In this document: piece by piece, positions 1 through 8,465 of the stretch
How the letters are laid out: each line of letters opens with the position of its first letter
Numbering within the stretch: the first letter of the stretch is position 1
Assembly (NCBI RefSeq): GCF_027912495.1
Contig: NZ_CP115463.1
Span: 2,193,501-2,257,500, forward strand
Direction: 5' to 3'
DNA from: Caulobacter sp. NIBR1757
Lineage (GTDB): Bacteria; Pseudomonadota; Alphaproteobacteria; Caulobacterales; Caulobacteraceae
DNA length: 64,000 nt
Notes under the pieces: model-generated
Seen by the model: only the letters and a program-made list of their open reading frames with translations
Database searches by the model: none
Told to the model about the DNA's origin: nothing
Made by a program: the position numbers and the translations under genes

Positions 1-43
1 CCGCCAGGATGAGGATTTCGAAGATAGCGGGCAAGCCGGTCAT
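1..43 (-). CDS. 5' end of a gene leaving the window, probably YqiK-like flotillin
   Basis: An ATG on the minus strand (complement of 41-43) opens a frame reading MTGLPAIFEILILA before the window ends. The short start followed by a hydrophobic run fits a membrane anchor. It lies 12 bp downstream of a YqiJ-like gene. In known genomes YqiJ is usually followed by a flotillin of the YqiK family, so a flotillin is the best guess. This is inference from context only: 14 residues cannot identify a family. Confidence 0.4.
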   Translation of the reverse strand, partial: MTGLPAIFEILILA

Positions 44-55
44 GACTGTTCCTGG

Positions 56-679
56 TTAGACAATGGCGTCGCGCAGCGACGGACTGGTATTGGCGATTGC
101 GAAGAACTTGGCCCCGGCCATGCGGACGAGGATGACGCTGTCCCCCTGCTGAAAGGTCTCGCCCTCGTCGTCGGGCTCGACCATGACGTAGTGGACCTGG
201 CCGTGCTCGTCGCGGACCCGCGCCTGGGCGGCGCTGCCGACCCGCGCCTCGCCGGTGACGATGGCGGCGACGCGGCCGACCAGGCTGTCGCGGGAGATGG
301 CGGTGGTCTCGTCCTTGGGCATGATGCGGGAGACCCAGCGGCCGAAGGTGCGGGTGAGGGGCAGGGCGGCCAGCAGGCCGAGCGGGGTGGAGATCCAGAC
401 CGGGGCGTAGATGCCGGCGATGGCGTGCAGCAGCCGCTGGCCGATCACCCCGATCATGCCGAAGCTGAACAGGAAGACGACGATCAGCATCAGCAGCGGC
501 AGGCGGCCGATGTTGAGCCAGGACAGGAGGGAGGGACTTTCGCCATCGATGAGGTCGCCGTCGCCATCACTGGACAGGCCGCCGCCCAGCCCGAGCAGTT
601 CGACCGCCCCGACCAGGATCATCAGCAACAAGGCGGCGACGAAGGGCACATTGCCCCCGGCCGTCAGAAACCCCCACAT
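56..679 (-). CDS. YqiJ-like inner-membrane protein with C-terminal OB-fold-type domain
   Basis: This 207-residue protein has hydrophobic segments at about residues 12-33, 60-82 and 88-107. A soluble beta-rich tail from about 130 onward (DSLVGRVAAIVTGEA, then DEHGQVHYVMVEP) resembles the OB-fold domain of YqiJ/NfeD-type proteins. NfeD/YqiJ proteins work with flotillins (YqiK) in membrane microdomains. The gene sits between pspA and the gene leaving the window, all on the minus strand with short gaps, so it is probably one membrane-stress operon. The acidic glycine-rich linker near residues 33-48 (SSDGDGDLIDGE) is typical of these proteins. The family assignment is by pattern, not by search. 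Confidence 0.65.
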   Translation of the reverse strand: MWGFLTAGGNVPFVAALLLMILVGAVELLGLGGGLSSDGDGDLIDGESPSLLSWLNIGRLPLLMLIVVFLFSFGMIGVIGQRLLHAIAGIYAPVWISTPLGLLAALPLTRTFGRWVSRIMPKDETTAISRDSLVGRVAAIVTGEARVGSAAQARVRDEHGQVHYVMVEPDDEGETFQQGDSVILVRMAGAKFFAIANTSPSLRDAIV

Positions 680-693
680 CGACGCGGTCCCCC

Positions 694-1374
694 TCAGTCT
701 TTCGCTACCTTAGCACGCAGAGTCGCCAGCCGCTCCTCGACCCGGTTCTGCCTCGACAGTCTGTCCAGTTCGGCGAGGCGGCTGTCCAGCCCACGATCGA
801 CCCGGCCGACGCCGGAGCCGCCCTCGCGGGCCATGACCCGGTTGAAGGCGGTGGTGGCGTCATCGATGCGGCGGGCGACGCCGGGGCCGTTGCCGCCGAG
901 GGGGGCGGCTCCGACCTTCTCGGCCGCATATTTGCGGGCGGCGAGCAGCGACTGGAAGCCGTCTTCCATCTCGCGGCGCTTGGCCTGCAGGGCGGCGACA
1001 TAGCCTTCCAGCTCGCGTTCGCGGCTGGCGGTGTCGGCGACGGTGCTTTCCAGCACCGGGACCTGGGCCTCGATGTCGAGCTGGCTTTCGATGGCGGCCT
1101 TGGCGAGGTCCTCGCGGCCCTGGCCCAGCGCGATCTCGACCTGTTCGGACAGGTCCTCATGGCGGCTGCTCTGTTCGGTCAGGCGCTTGCTGGCCAGATG
1201 ACGCGAGGCGATGGCCTTGCCGAGTTCCGTGCGCACCTCGTCGATGGCGGCGTCGATCTCGCGCAGGGTCTGCTGCATGACCGCGTCGGGCAGGGCGCCT
1301 TCGACCTGGTCGATCAGCGCATGAGCGCTGGCGCTGATGATTCGCCCGACGCGGACACCAAGACTGTCAGCCAT
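694..1374 (-). CDS. pspA: PspA/IM30 family membrane-stress protein
   Basis: The 226-residue product is almost entirely charged, alanine- and glutamate-rich helix with heptad-like spacing (for example residues 40-180), as in PspA/Vipp1 coiled-coil proteins that bind and stabilise the cytoplasmic membrane. I start it at MADSLGVRVGRI (complement of 1372-1374) because GGAG lies just upstream; an 18-residue longer reading has no such site. The start overlaps the end of the preceding 171-residue gene by 8 bp, suggesting translational coupling. Downstream is the YqiJ-like gene. No PspF or PspBC homologue is visible, so control would differ from the enterobacterial system. Confidence 0.75.
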   Translation of the reverse strand: MADSLGVRVGRIISASAHALIDQVEGALPDAVMQQTLREIDAAIDEVRTELGKAIASRHLASKRLTEQSSRHEDLSEQVEIALGQGREDLAKAAIESQLDIEAQVPVLESTVADTASRERELEGYVAALQAKRREMEDGFQSLLAARKYAAEKVGAAPLGGNGPGVARRIDDATTAFNRVMAREGGSGVGRVDRGLDSRLAELDRLSRQNRVEERLATLRAKVAKD

Positions 1375-1882
1375 GGGAGGACTCCTTACGGTTGGCATGA
1401 AGGGCGATGAGGTCAGCCAAAGCCGCAATGCGTCGCGAGACCACGGCCGGGTCGTAGGCGGGGGCGGTCGGGGTGACCGACCAGCGCAGCAGCTGTTCGG
1501 CGATCCGGGCGGCGCGATCCACCAGCCGGGCCTCGTAGCGGGCCAGGTCGTGCGGCTCGCCCGAGCGGACCTCGGCCGGGGCGGCCAGGCCGACGGCCAG
1601 CAGTTCCTCGGCCTCGCTGAGCAGGGTGCGGACGACGCCAGAATGGACGCCGGCCCGATCCTCGGCCTCGCGCACCGCCTGGGCCGGCTCGGCCAGCAGG
1701 TCGCGGCTGACGGCGAGGGCGCCGCCGTAGCCTTCCGGCGCCTCGGCCCGCTGGCGCGCCTGACGGATCAGGGCCCTCACCTTGTCGCTGGCCGTGATGG
1801 CGTCGTCGATGCGCAGGGCGGCCAGAAAGACCGCGTCGTCATCCGCCAACCGCACGCTGAGAGGTTTGTTCAAACCGACCAT
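1367..1882 (-). CDS. Conserved-looking hypothetical protein heading the pspA operon
   Basis: A 171-residue, mostly helical acidic/arginine-rich protein with no signal peptide or membrane segment. The N-terminus (LNKPLSVRLADDDAVFLAALRIDDAI) reads like a short strand followed by helices, which could suit a ribbon-helix-helix or clamp-like fold, but I recognise no family. It is the first gene of the minus-strand set with pspA, the YqiJ-like gene and the probable flotillin, and its 3' end overlaps pspA by 8 bp. Its position suggests an adaptor or regulator of PspA. That role is inference only. Confidence 0.6.
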   Translation of the reverse strand: MVGLNKPLSVRLADDDAVFLAALRIDDAITASDKVRALIRQARQRAEAPEGYGGALAVSRDLLAEPAQAVREAEDRAGVHSGVVRTLLSEAEELLAVGLAAPAEVRSGEPHDLARYEARLVDRAARIAEQLLRWSVTPTAPAYDPAVVSRRIAALADLIALHANRKESSHG

Positions 1883-1889
1883 GCAGCGA

Positions 1890-1936
1890 CGTTAACATAT
1901 GTCAGACGTTTGTATACATTTGTCTTTCGTTTGTGT
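1890..1936. promoter_or_regulatory. AT-rich divergent promoter region between the pspA operon and fghA
   Basis: This is the only AT-rich stretch between the divergent genes starting at 1882 (minus) and 1996 (plus). It contains the short palindromes ACATATGT and TGTATACA, and CGTTTGT twice about 20 bp apart. Such clustering is what a regulator-controlled divergent promoter looks like, but I cannot assign -35/-10 boxes or a regulator. Confidence 0.35.
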
Positions 1937-1995
1937 GCGGCATGGCTTTTTCCCGGTTGGATCGTCTAGGAAGACGCAACGCCCCAGGAGCCGTC

Positions 1996-2823
1996 ATGCT
2001 GGAAATCACCGCCACCCACACTGTCCACGGCGGCACGTTGCGCTACTGCCGGCACGACAGCGCCGCCACCGGCACGCCGATGAAGTTCAGCGTCTTCACG
2101 CCGCCGGGCGAGGGGCCGTTCCCGGTGCTGGTCTGGCTGTCGGGCCTGACCTGCACGGAAGACAACTTCACCACCAAGGCCGGCGCCTACGGCGCGGCCG
2201 CGCAGCATGGCGTCATCATCGTCGCCCCCGACACCAGCCCGCGCGGCGAGGGCGTGGCCGACGACCCGGCCTATGACCTGGGGCAGGGGGCAGGCTTCTA
2301 CCTCGACGCCACGCAGGCACCCTGGACGCCGCACTTCAACATGGAAACCTACATCACCCGCGACCTGCTGGCGGCGGTGGACGGGGCCTTCCCGACCGAC
2401 CCGGCCCGGCGCGGCGTCTTCGGCCACAGCATGGGCGGCCACGGCGCCCTGACCCTGGCCCTGCGCCATCCGGACCTGTTCAGATCGGTGTCAGCCTTCG
2501 CCCCGATCGTCTCGCCGACCCGCTGTCCCTGGGGCGAGAAGGCGTTTACCGCCTACCTTGGCGAGGACCGCGCGGCCTGGGCGGCGCACGACGCCTGCCT
2601 GCTGATCGAGGCCGGCGCCGCGAGGTTCGACGACATTCTCGTCGACCAGGGCCTCGGCGACCAATTCCTGGAAGGCCAGCTCAAACCCGAACTGCTGGAA
2701 GCGGCCTGCGCTGCCGCCGGCCAGACGCTGACCCTTCGCCGCCAGCCCGGCTACGACCACAGCTACTTCTTCATGACCAGCTTCATCGCCGAGCACATCG
2801 CCTGGCACGCGGCCGGGCTCTAG
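1996..2823 (+). CDS. fghA: S-formylglutathione hydrolase
   Basis: A 275-residue esterase-D family alpha/beta hydrolase that cleaves S-formylglutathione to formate and glutathione, the second step of glutathione-dependent formaldehyde detoxification in the cytosol. Visible signatures are LSGLTCTEDNF near residue 55 with the conserved cysteine, the nucleophile elbow GHSMGGHGAL near residue 145, and the C-terminal histidine in YDHSYFF. Length matches the family (about 275-285). The ATG at 1996 has AGGAG six bases upstream. No glutathione-dependent formaldehyde dehydrogenase is in the window. Its stop overlaps that of the convergent protease gene within one CTAG (2820-2823). Confidence 0.93.
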   Translation: MLEITATHTVHGGTLRYCRHDSAATGTPMKFSVFTPPGEGPFPVLVWLSGLTCTEDNFTTKAGAYGAAAQHGVIIVAPDTSPRGEGVADDPAYDLGQGAGFYLDATQAPWTPHFNMETYITRDLLAAVDGAFPTDPARRGVFGHSMGGHGALTLALRHPDLFRSVSAFAPIVSPTRCPWGEKAFTAYLGEDRAAWAAHDACLLIEAGAARFDDILVDQGLGDQFLEGQLKPELLEAACAAAGQTLTLRRQPGYDHSYFFMTSFIAEHIAWHAAGL

Positions 2824-5015
2824 AAGCCGGCCGCCTTGATCGCGGCTTCCAGGTATTCGTCGCGCCCGGCCCGGATGCCGGCGACCGTCCGCTCGACCGG
2901 GATGGTCGGCTGGATGCCGACGCCATGGTGGGTCGAGCCGTCGTGCTTGGTCACCTTCATCCCGGTCCAGACCAGGCGATAGCCGCCCGGCAGGACGAAC
3001 GGATTGATGTTGCCGTTGGTCCCGGCCGTCGTTGATCCGACGATCTCGCCCAGCCGGTAGGCCTCGACGATACCCATGATCGACTCGGCGTAGCTGATCG
3101 CCCGGCCGTCGGTCATGAACACCCGCTTTGCCGTCACCCGCGGCGTTTCCGGCTCGAGCGTCCATTTGCGGGTGTCCCAGGTCCAGCCCTGCCGATCCGG
3201 TAGCGTGACCACGGGCACGTTCCAGTTGGCGGAGTTGAGGGTCTTGTCGCTGAGGTGGGACATCAGCCAATAGGCGCTCTGGCCCGGATAGCCGCGCATG
3301 TCGAAGATCACCGCCCTGGCGTTGGCCAGCCGGTCCTGGGCGGCCTTCATATCGTCCACCGATGTGCGCTCCAGGTCGACGTACAGCAGGCCCGGCTTGA
3401 GTTCGGCGATGGGCGCCGGCCTCACCTCGGTGTGCTGGGCGGCAGCCTCTTTCTCGTAGAGCTGATGGGTCAGGGTGACGTCGGCGGTCGTGCCGTCCGC
3501 GTGCTGGATCTTGAGAACGCTCGTGGTCCCCTGTTCGGCCAGGGTCATCTCCCGCAGCGCGCGCCAGCGGCGCCATTGCGGCGTGGCGCTGGAGATCAGC
3601 GCCTCCTCCTCGGCGATGCGGTCCGCGACGGGCTTGCCGTCGATGGCCAGCACCACGTCACCGACCCTCACGTCGGTCCCGCCAACGACCTCGGTGACCA
3701 CAAGGCGATCCTCGGCCCAGGTCCAGAAGACCGGCAGCAGGCCCATGCGATGTGGACGGGTGGCGTTGCCGTGCCCGTCCTTCAAAGCCGCGACCAGCCG
3801 CTTGAGCGTGTCCTGAAAGGCGGCCGCGTCCCTGTCCGTCGCGGCCGCCGTCAGCGCTTTGGGCAGTTCGGCCGACCAGTCGGTCTTCACCACGTCGAAG
3901 TAGGGATAGAAGTGCTGGAACACATTCCAGGCAATGACCACGTCGGCCAGACGCGTGGCCCGGTCGTCGCCGCTGTACTGGAAGCCCTCGGGCTTGTCGG
4001 GCTTGATCACCGGCGCGGCAGCGCCCGGGGCGCCGGCCGGCAGCACCAGCCGCATACGGGCGGTGACGCCCTGGCCGAGGTCGAGGCTGACCGCCGCGTC
4101 CGGCGCCATGCCGCTGGGCGGGGCGCCGCGCACGCTGCTGTAGACGTTCTCCTTGCTGAACTGGACACCCTTGTGGGTCCAGGCCAGCGGGCTCGTGTTC
4201 GGCAGGAGGCCCGGCGGCGTCGGCGCGCCCGGCTCGATGATCAGGGTCGGGGCGACGGGCAGGAAGACCTCACGCAGCGCCTTGGCCAGTTCCCTGCCGT
4301 TGCGCGCCGTCTCCACCCGCTGGACACCGGCCACGGCCAGGGCGTCCCAGTCTGCCTTGGCGGACTCGTCGCTGGGATGGAACCAGCGGACATAGCCATA
4401 CAGGCGGGCGAAGGCCTGCAGATTGCTCTGTCCCTGGGCCGTAAGGGCGCGGGCAGGTTCGTTGGCGTTCACGGCCGGACCCAGGATCTCGATGGAGGCG
4501 CTGTCCATCCACAGAGTTCCGGGGCCGCCTTCGAGAGCGCCGAAGACGATGCGCTCGGCGTCCGGGGCGACAACGCCGACGATCTCATAGACCTGCCAGA
4601 TCTCGGAGGTGATCGGCCGGTCGGCCATGTTGTCGAAGAAGCCCGTCTGGCCGTCGGGGCGATCGATCCGCAGCCACAGGCCGGCGCGCTGACCGTTGAC
4701 CGGCTTGACGCGGGCGGCGGCGCGAAAGCGGACGCGCTGGCCGCGATAGGGCGCGGCGTCGAGCGTGCGACTGACGGTTCCGAAGGCCTGTTCGGCGGTG
4801 GCGTCCGCCTTGCGCTGCAGCCTGACCGACAGCGGCCCGGCGTGCGGATCCGAGGCATCAAGCGCAGACTCATAGCCGTTCGTCGCCGCCCGCCACCCGG
4901 CCGGCGCGGCGCCGGCGACGCCCTGATCGAAGTTCATGTTGGGTGGCGGCGTCTGGGCGGCCGTCGAGCCGGCGACGACCAGGGTTGCGGCGATGGCCGT
5001 CAGCAGCTTGCGCAT
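2820..5015 (-). CDS. Secreted S41-family (C-terminal-processing/tricorn-like) protease
   Basis: A 731-residue exported protein. Residues 1-20 (MRKLLTAIAATLVVAGSTAA) are a Sec signal peptide. About 30-180 look like a beta-sandwich binding domain (FDQGVAGAAPAGW onward). About 195-430 hold S41 cap segments, with a YFYP-like motif HFYPYFDVV. About 435-520 is PDZ-like (VVGGTDVRVGDVVLAIDGKP) and about 540-725 is the S41 catalytic region with GLLYVDLERT, then the probable nucleophile serine in RAISYAESIMG, and GSTTAGTNG. The start was chosen at the signal peptide, with GGGGAG upstream, rather than 14 residues earlier. Substrate unknown; it probably acts in the periplasm or outside the cell. Confidence 0.8.
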   Translation of the reverse strand: MRKLLTAIAATLVVAGSTAAQTPPPNMNFDQGVAGAAPAGWRAATNGYESALDASDPHAGPLSVRLQRKADATAEQAFGTVSRTLDAAPYRGQRVRFRAAARVKPVNGQRAGLWLRIDRPDGQTGFFDNMADRPITSEIWQVYEIVGVVAPDAERIVFGALEGGPGTLWMDSASIEILGPAVNANEPARALTAQGQSNLQAFARLYGYVRWFHPSDESAKADWDALAVAGVQRVETARNGRELAKALREVFLPVAPTLIIEPGAPTPPGLLPNTSPLAWTHKGVQFSKENVYSSVRGAPPSGMAPDAAVSLDLGQGVTARMRLVLPAGAPGAAAPVIKPDKPEGFQYSGDDRATRLADVVIAWNVFQHFYPYFDVVKTDWSAELPKALTAAATDRDAAAFQDTLKRLVAALKDGHGNATRPHRMGLLPVFWTWAEDRLVVTEVVGGTDVRVGDVVLAIDGKPVADRIAEEEALISSATPQWRRWRALREMTLAEQGTTSVLKIQHADGTTADVTLTHQLYEKEAAAQHTEVRPAPIAELKPGLLYVDLERTSVDDMKAAQDRLANARAVIFDMRGYPGQSAYWLMSHLSDKTLNSANWNVPVVTLPDRQGWTWDTRKWTLEPETPRVTAKRVFMTDGRAISYAESIMGIVEAYRLGEIVGSTTAGTNGNINPFVLPGGYRLVWTGMKVTKHDGSTHHGVGIQPTIPVERTVAGIRAGRDEYLEAAIKAAGF

Positions 5016-5107
5016 GAGCGATCTCCCCGAGTGACTGCCCGCATCACAGCCGCTCATTGCGGCCAGGTTGCGGCAGACCGGTGTTCACTCAAAGGGCGCG
5101 TTGAAGG

Positions 5108-6553
5108 CTAGATCCCCGCGCCCATGTCGATAAAGGTCTCGGCCAGGGCAACTTTCGGCCGCTCCGCGTCCTGGGCCAGTTCGTGGGTCAGGCGGTCGAT
5201 CTGGGCGGTGATTTCCGGCACGGCGGTGACTTCCCACAGGGCCGGGCGGGTCAGCGGGCCGATGGCGTAGAGCCAGTCGGAGGCGCGGCCGTCGATGTCC
5301 TGCACGGCGCAGTCGTCGCTCTCCAGGCCCAGGCCCAGCGGGTCCGGGCGGATCAGGCGGCGGCGGGCAAGGTCTGCGAAGAGCGGGTTGGCCAGGCGGT
5401 CGAGATCGCTGCGCGGACCGGTGCAGTTGATGACCCGGCCGACCGTCAGGGTCTGCTCGGTCTTCAGGCCGCGCAGGTGCAGCCGGGCGGTGACCTGGCC
5501 CTTGCGGCGGGTCCATTCGACGATGCGGCCGCCCAGCACCGTCAGGGCGGCGCTTTCCAGCAGGGCGTCCAGCCGGGCGGAGACGCGCGGCGCCATGCGG
5601 TGGCGATGGACGTCCCAGCGCGGACGCAGGTGGCGCAGGAACTGCCGCCGCTGTTTGGGGCTCCAGGTTTCCCAGACGCGGGCGATGGCCGGGCGGACGG
5701 CGTCCATCACCCGCTGCCAGGGCGTGCCCTGTCGCTCGGCCTGGCCGGCGGCGGCGCGAATGGCGCGAGTCAGGATCAGCGGCGAGGCGGGCAGCAGCGG
5801 GGCGACGAACGGAGACCAGGCCCCGCCGGCCTTGTGCGGCGTCGGAACCAGGCCCCGGCGGGAGACGGCGACCATCGGTCCCTTCTGCCCCTCGGCGGCC
5901 AGCTTGAGGGCGACATCGACCATGGTGAGACCGGTGCCCAGCATCAGCACGGCGGCCTCGGGATCGCCGCCTTTGAGGGCCTGCGGCGCCCAGGGGTCGG
6001 GGACGAAGGCGGGATGATCGTGCAGCCAGGCGTCCTGCGGCAGGGGCGCGCGCGGGGGCAGGTTGCCGGTGGCCAGCACCAGCAGGTCGCAGGCGATCTC
6101 CCGCCCGTCGAGCAGGCGCACGCCACGGCGGGGCGGGTCGAGCAGGGCCACGGCCTCGCCGCGAACGGTGGCCAGGCCGGGGCCGTCGGTTTCGGAGCAG
6201 GCGTCCTCCAGCCGCTCCTGCAGATAGTCGCCGAGCAGGCCGCGCGGCAGGAAGGCGTCGGCCAACACCCCGTCGGCCTCGACCAGCGCCTCGTCGAGGT
6301 GGCGGCCGGCGCCCGACAGCCAGTCCTGGAAGGGCGGGGTCAGGCCCGTTTCCATCCGGTGGGCCGGCACATTGAGCAGGTGGTAGGGCTCGCAGGCGCC
6401 GTAGGCCAGGCCGCGTCCGGGCCGCACGGCCGGATCGATCAGCAGGATGCGCCAGCCGGGCCGCGCCGCCGTCAGCTTCAGCGCCAGCAGGGTCCCGCTG
6501 AAGCCGCCGCCGATGATGGCGACGGTGCGGGTCGGCGAATTGAGGTCGGCCAT
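5108..6553 (-). CDS. FAD/NAD(P)-binding oxidoreductase (NAD_binding_9 type)
   Basis: A 481-residue protein opening with a Rossmann dinucleotide-binding motif (VAIIGGGFSGTLLALKL, residues about 10-26). LLVLATGNLPPR near residue 150 and GRVINCTGPRSDLDRL near 390 are the second and third nucleotide-binding signatures of flavin monooxygenase-like enzymes. This is the family annotated as FAD-NAD(P)-binding or hydroxyacylglutathione-type proteins, often with unknown substrate. The start MADLNSPTRTVAII was chosen because the glycine motif then sits at the usual distance from the N-terminus; the upstream extension lacks family character. No partner gene gives a substrate clue. Confidence 0.78.
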   Translation of the reverse strand: MADLNSPTRTVAIIGGGFSGTLLALKLTAARPGWRILLIDPAVRPGRGLAYGACEPYHLLNVPAHRMETGLTPPFQDWLSGAGRHLDEALVEADGVLADAFLPRGLLGDYLQERLEDACSETDGPGLATVRGEAVALLDPPRRGVRLLDGREIACDLLVLATGNLPPRAPLPQDAWLHDHPAFVPDPWAPQALKGGDPEAAVLMLGTGLTMVDVALKLAAEGQKGPMVAVSRRGLVPTPHKAGGAWSPFVAPLLPASPLILTRAIRAAAGQAERQGTPWQRVMDAVRPAIARVWETWSPKQRRQFLRHLRPRWDVHRHRMAPRVSARLDALLESAALTVLGGRIVEWTRRKGQVTARLHLRGLKTEQTLTVGRVINCTGPRSDLDRLANPLFADLARRRLIRPDPLGLGLESDDCAVQDIDGRASDWLYAIGPLTRPALWEVTAVPEITAQIDRLTHELAQDAERPKVALAETFIDMGAGI

Positions 6554-6710
6554 GGCGATTCCCGTGCTCGCGGCGACTTTGCGTAAGGGAAGGGCGCAAG
6601 ACAAGGCGCCGAACACGGACCGTTGATTTGCGGAACAAAAGGGGAAGCGATGAACATCGTTACCGGAGCGGCGACCGGATGGACCGGTCGGGCTTCCTGG
6701 CGGAACAACC

Positions 6711-7478
6711 ATGAAAAGGAAGGCTTGTCTTGTGGCGGCCGCGACTTCGCTCGCGGCGGTTTTGGGGGCGTGTGGGCAGACGGCGCCGGTGGCGTCGAAG
6801 GCTGCCGCGCCGATCATGGCGGAGGCCCCACCGGTCTCACCGAAGCCCAGCTTCGACTGTGCGAAGGCCAAGGCCTCGGTCGAGCGGCTGGCCTGCGAAA
6901 GTCCAACCCTGGCGGTCGCGGACCAGCGGATGGCCCAGAGCTACAGGACCCAGATGGAGAGGTTTCCGGCCAGTCAGCGAAGTCGATTGCTGGAAGGACA
7001 GCGCTCCTTCCTGAACTATGCCCGCACGGCCTGCGCCGACGACCCTGTCTGCCTCGAGTGGGCCTATGACCAGCGCACGGCCGACCTCGACACCAGCTTC
7101 GCCAAGGCCCCGGCCATCCTGACCCTGACCCGCTACGCCACCTCGGCCGCGCCGGACGGGCCGATGCTGCGGCGGACCGGCCGGCGGCTGTTGCTGGACC
7201 AGCTGGCCGACCCGGCGACGCCCGGCGAGCGGGCGTTGAACGCAATGATGGCGCAGTGGCTGGCTGAGGCCGACGCGGCCTCGCCGGTGGCGCCCTCCCT
7301 GGGCGGCGGCATCGAGGGGGCCGCGGTCGAATTCCGCAGCATCAGCGAAAGCCGGATCGTGGTGGCCATCCAGGGCCCGACCGTCCAACGGCTGATCGAC
7401 TGGTCGCCGAAGCTTGGCCGGCCGCTGGAGGTCAGTGACGAAAAGCCGCTGTCGGCTGGCGATCTGATCGACGGCTGA
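6711..7478 (+). CDS. Lipoprotein with LprI-type (DUF1311) lysozyme-inhibitor-like domain
   Basis: A 255-residue protein with a lipoprotein signal (MKRKACLVAAATSLAAVLGAC, lipobox LGAC with Cys21). After a proline/alanine-rich linker, residues about 47-130 carry the LprI N-terminal pattern: FDCAKAKASVERLACESP, then a conserved D and Y, then QRSFLNYARTAC and VCLEW, with four cysteines spaced for two disulfides. LprI domains inhibit lysozyme, but many homologues are uncharacterised. The C-terminal half (about 135-255) is unlike anything I know. It is likely anchored in the outer membrane or periplasm. Confidence 0.7.
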   Translation: MKRKACLVAAATSLAAVLGACGQTAPVASKAAAPIMAEAPPVSPKPSFDCAKAKASVERLACESPTLAVADQRMAQSYRTQMERFPASQRSRLLEGQRSFLNYARTACADDPVCLEWAYDQRTADLDTSFAKAPAILTLTRYATSAAPDGPMLRRTGRRLLLDQLADPATPGERALNAMMAQWLAEADAASPVAPSLGGGIEGAAVEFRSISESRIVVAIQGPTVQRLIDWSPKLGRPLEVSDEKPLSAGDLIDG

Positions 7479-7558
7479 CGTTGAAGACCTGGCCCCGGCG
7501 CCGTAGAAACGCGGCGCCGGGGCGCAGTCGTGACGCGCCGGATCCTGGGGGGATTTTC

Positions 7559-8311
7559 ATGCGTATCGGGCGTTCGATGGCCGCCGCCGGCCTCATGCTG
7601 GCAATGACGACCAGCTTTGCACAGGCCCAGGAGGCCTCAACGCCGCCGGCTCCGGCAGAGGCGGCCGCGCCTGTTGAAGCGCCGGCAGTGGTCCCTGCCG
7701 CGCCGGCCTGGACGCTGAAGAACACCCGCAAGGTCTACAAGCAGAAGTGGCGGTTCGTGAACCTGTTCCTCAGCTCCTGCGAATACGGCGTCTATGGCTA
7801 TGGCGACCAGCTGGTCGGCGGCCGCGCCGAGCGGGTGGAAAAGCGCCTGCGCGACCACTTCGGCGACCGCCTGAACGGCCATGAGGTGGTGCTGGAGCGC
7901 TATGAGTTCTTCCAGAACGCCCAGATCAACCTGATCCGCAGTGTCGGCCAGGGGCAGGGCGGTCTGATCGGCGGCCTGATGGGCACGACCTACAACCTCA
8001 ACTGCAAGCGCAAGGACACCAAGTCGGGCTGGTACGACACCCAGCGTTTCAAGCCCGATCCGGCTCCTTATGTGGTCGAGATCACCGTCAAGATCGACGG
8101 TCAGGTCATCGCCAGCAGCGCCGCCGCCCAGCCGGTGCGGCCGCACACGTTCAAGGAAGAGGAACTCGCCGATCCCGATATCGCCGAAGTCATCGAGGCG
8201 GTGCAGGTCGTGGCCATGGACGATGTCATCGCCCGCATCGACGCCATCCTGCCGAAGCCCGCACCGGCGGCCGCGCCGACCCCCGCGCCCGAGGCCGCGT
8301 CCGCGTCTTGA
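7559..8311 (+). CDS. Secreted hypothetical protein
   Basis: A 250-residue exported protein with a signal peptide (MRIGRSMAAAGLMLAMTTSF then AQAQ), an alanine/proline-rich linker to about residue 50, a compact central domain (about 55-215) and a low-complexity PAPAAAPTPAPEAA tail. The domain contains two cysteines (SSCEYGVYGYGDQLVGG and YNLNCKRKDT) likely to form a disulfide. I do not recognise the family. The ATG at 7559 has GGGGGGA just upstream, which decides against the in-frame start 26 codons earlier. Spacing of 80 bp from the LprI-like gene allows co-transcription. Confidence 0.6.
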   Translation: MRIGRSMAAAGLMLAMTTSFAQAQEASTPPAPAEAAAPVEAPAVVPAAPAWTLKNTRKVYKQKWRFVNLFLSSCEYGVYGYGDQLVGGRAERVEKRLRDHFGDRLNGHEVVLERYEFFQNAQINLIRSVGQGQGGLIGGLMGTTYNLNCKRKDTKSGWYDTQRFKPDPAPYVVEITVKIDGQVIASSAAAQPVRPHTFKEEELADPDIAEVIEAVQVVAMDDVIARIDAILPKPAPAAAPTPAPEAASAS

Positions 8312-8465
8312 CTTGACGGCCTCGCGCCGTCATACACCGCGCCTTCCACGCCGCCGGCTCGCCGGTTGGCGCTGGAAGACATGACGGGTGATCCGTAGCC
8401 GCCGTTGAGATCGTGGCCCCACTGACGGGGTCGCCGGCCCGGATCGACAATTGAATGAGTGACTT

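Noticed and set aside
3255..5111. 618-residue open frame on the plus strand opposite the S41 protease gene
   Set aside because: It is the antisense shadow of a GC-rich gene. The minus strand has a signal peptide and protease motifs; the plus frame is compositionally odd (His/Gly/Arg rich) without any domain.
8314..8345. GACGGC-CTCGC-GCCGTC hairpin and TTGACG box before rpsD as terminator or promoter
   Set aside because: The stem is only 6 bp with no T-run, and no convincing -10 box stands at the right distance; evidence too thin to annotate.
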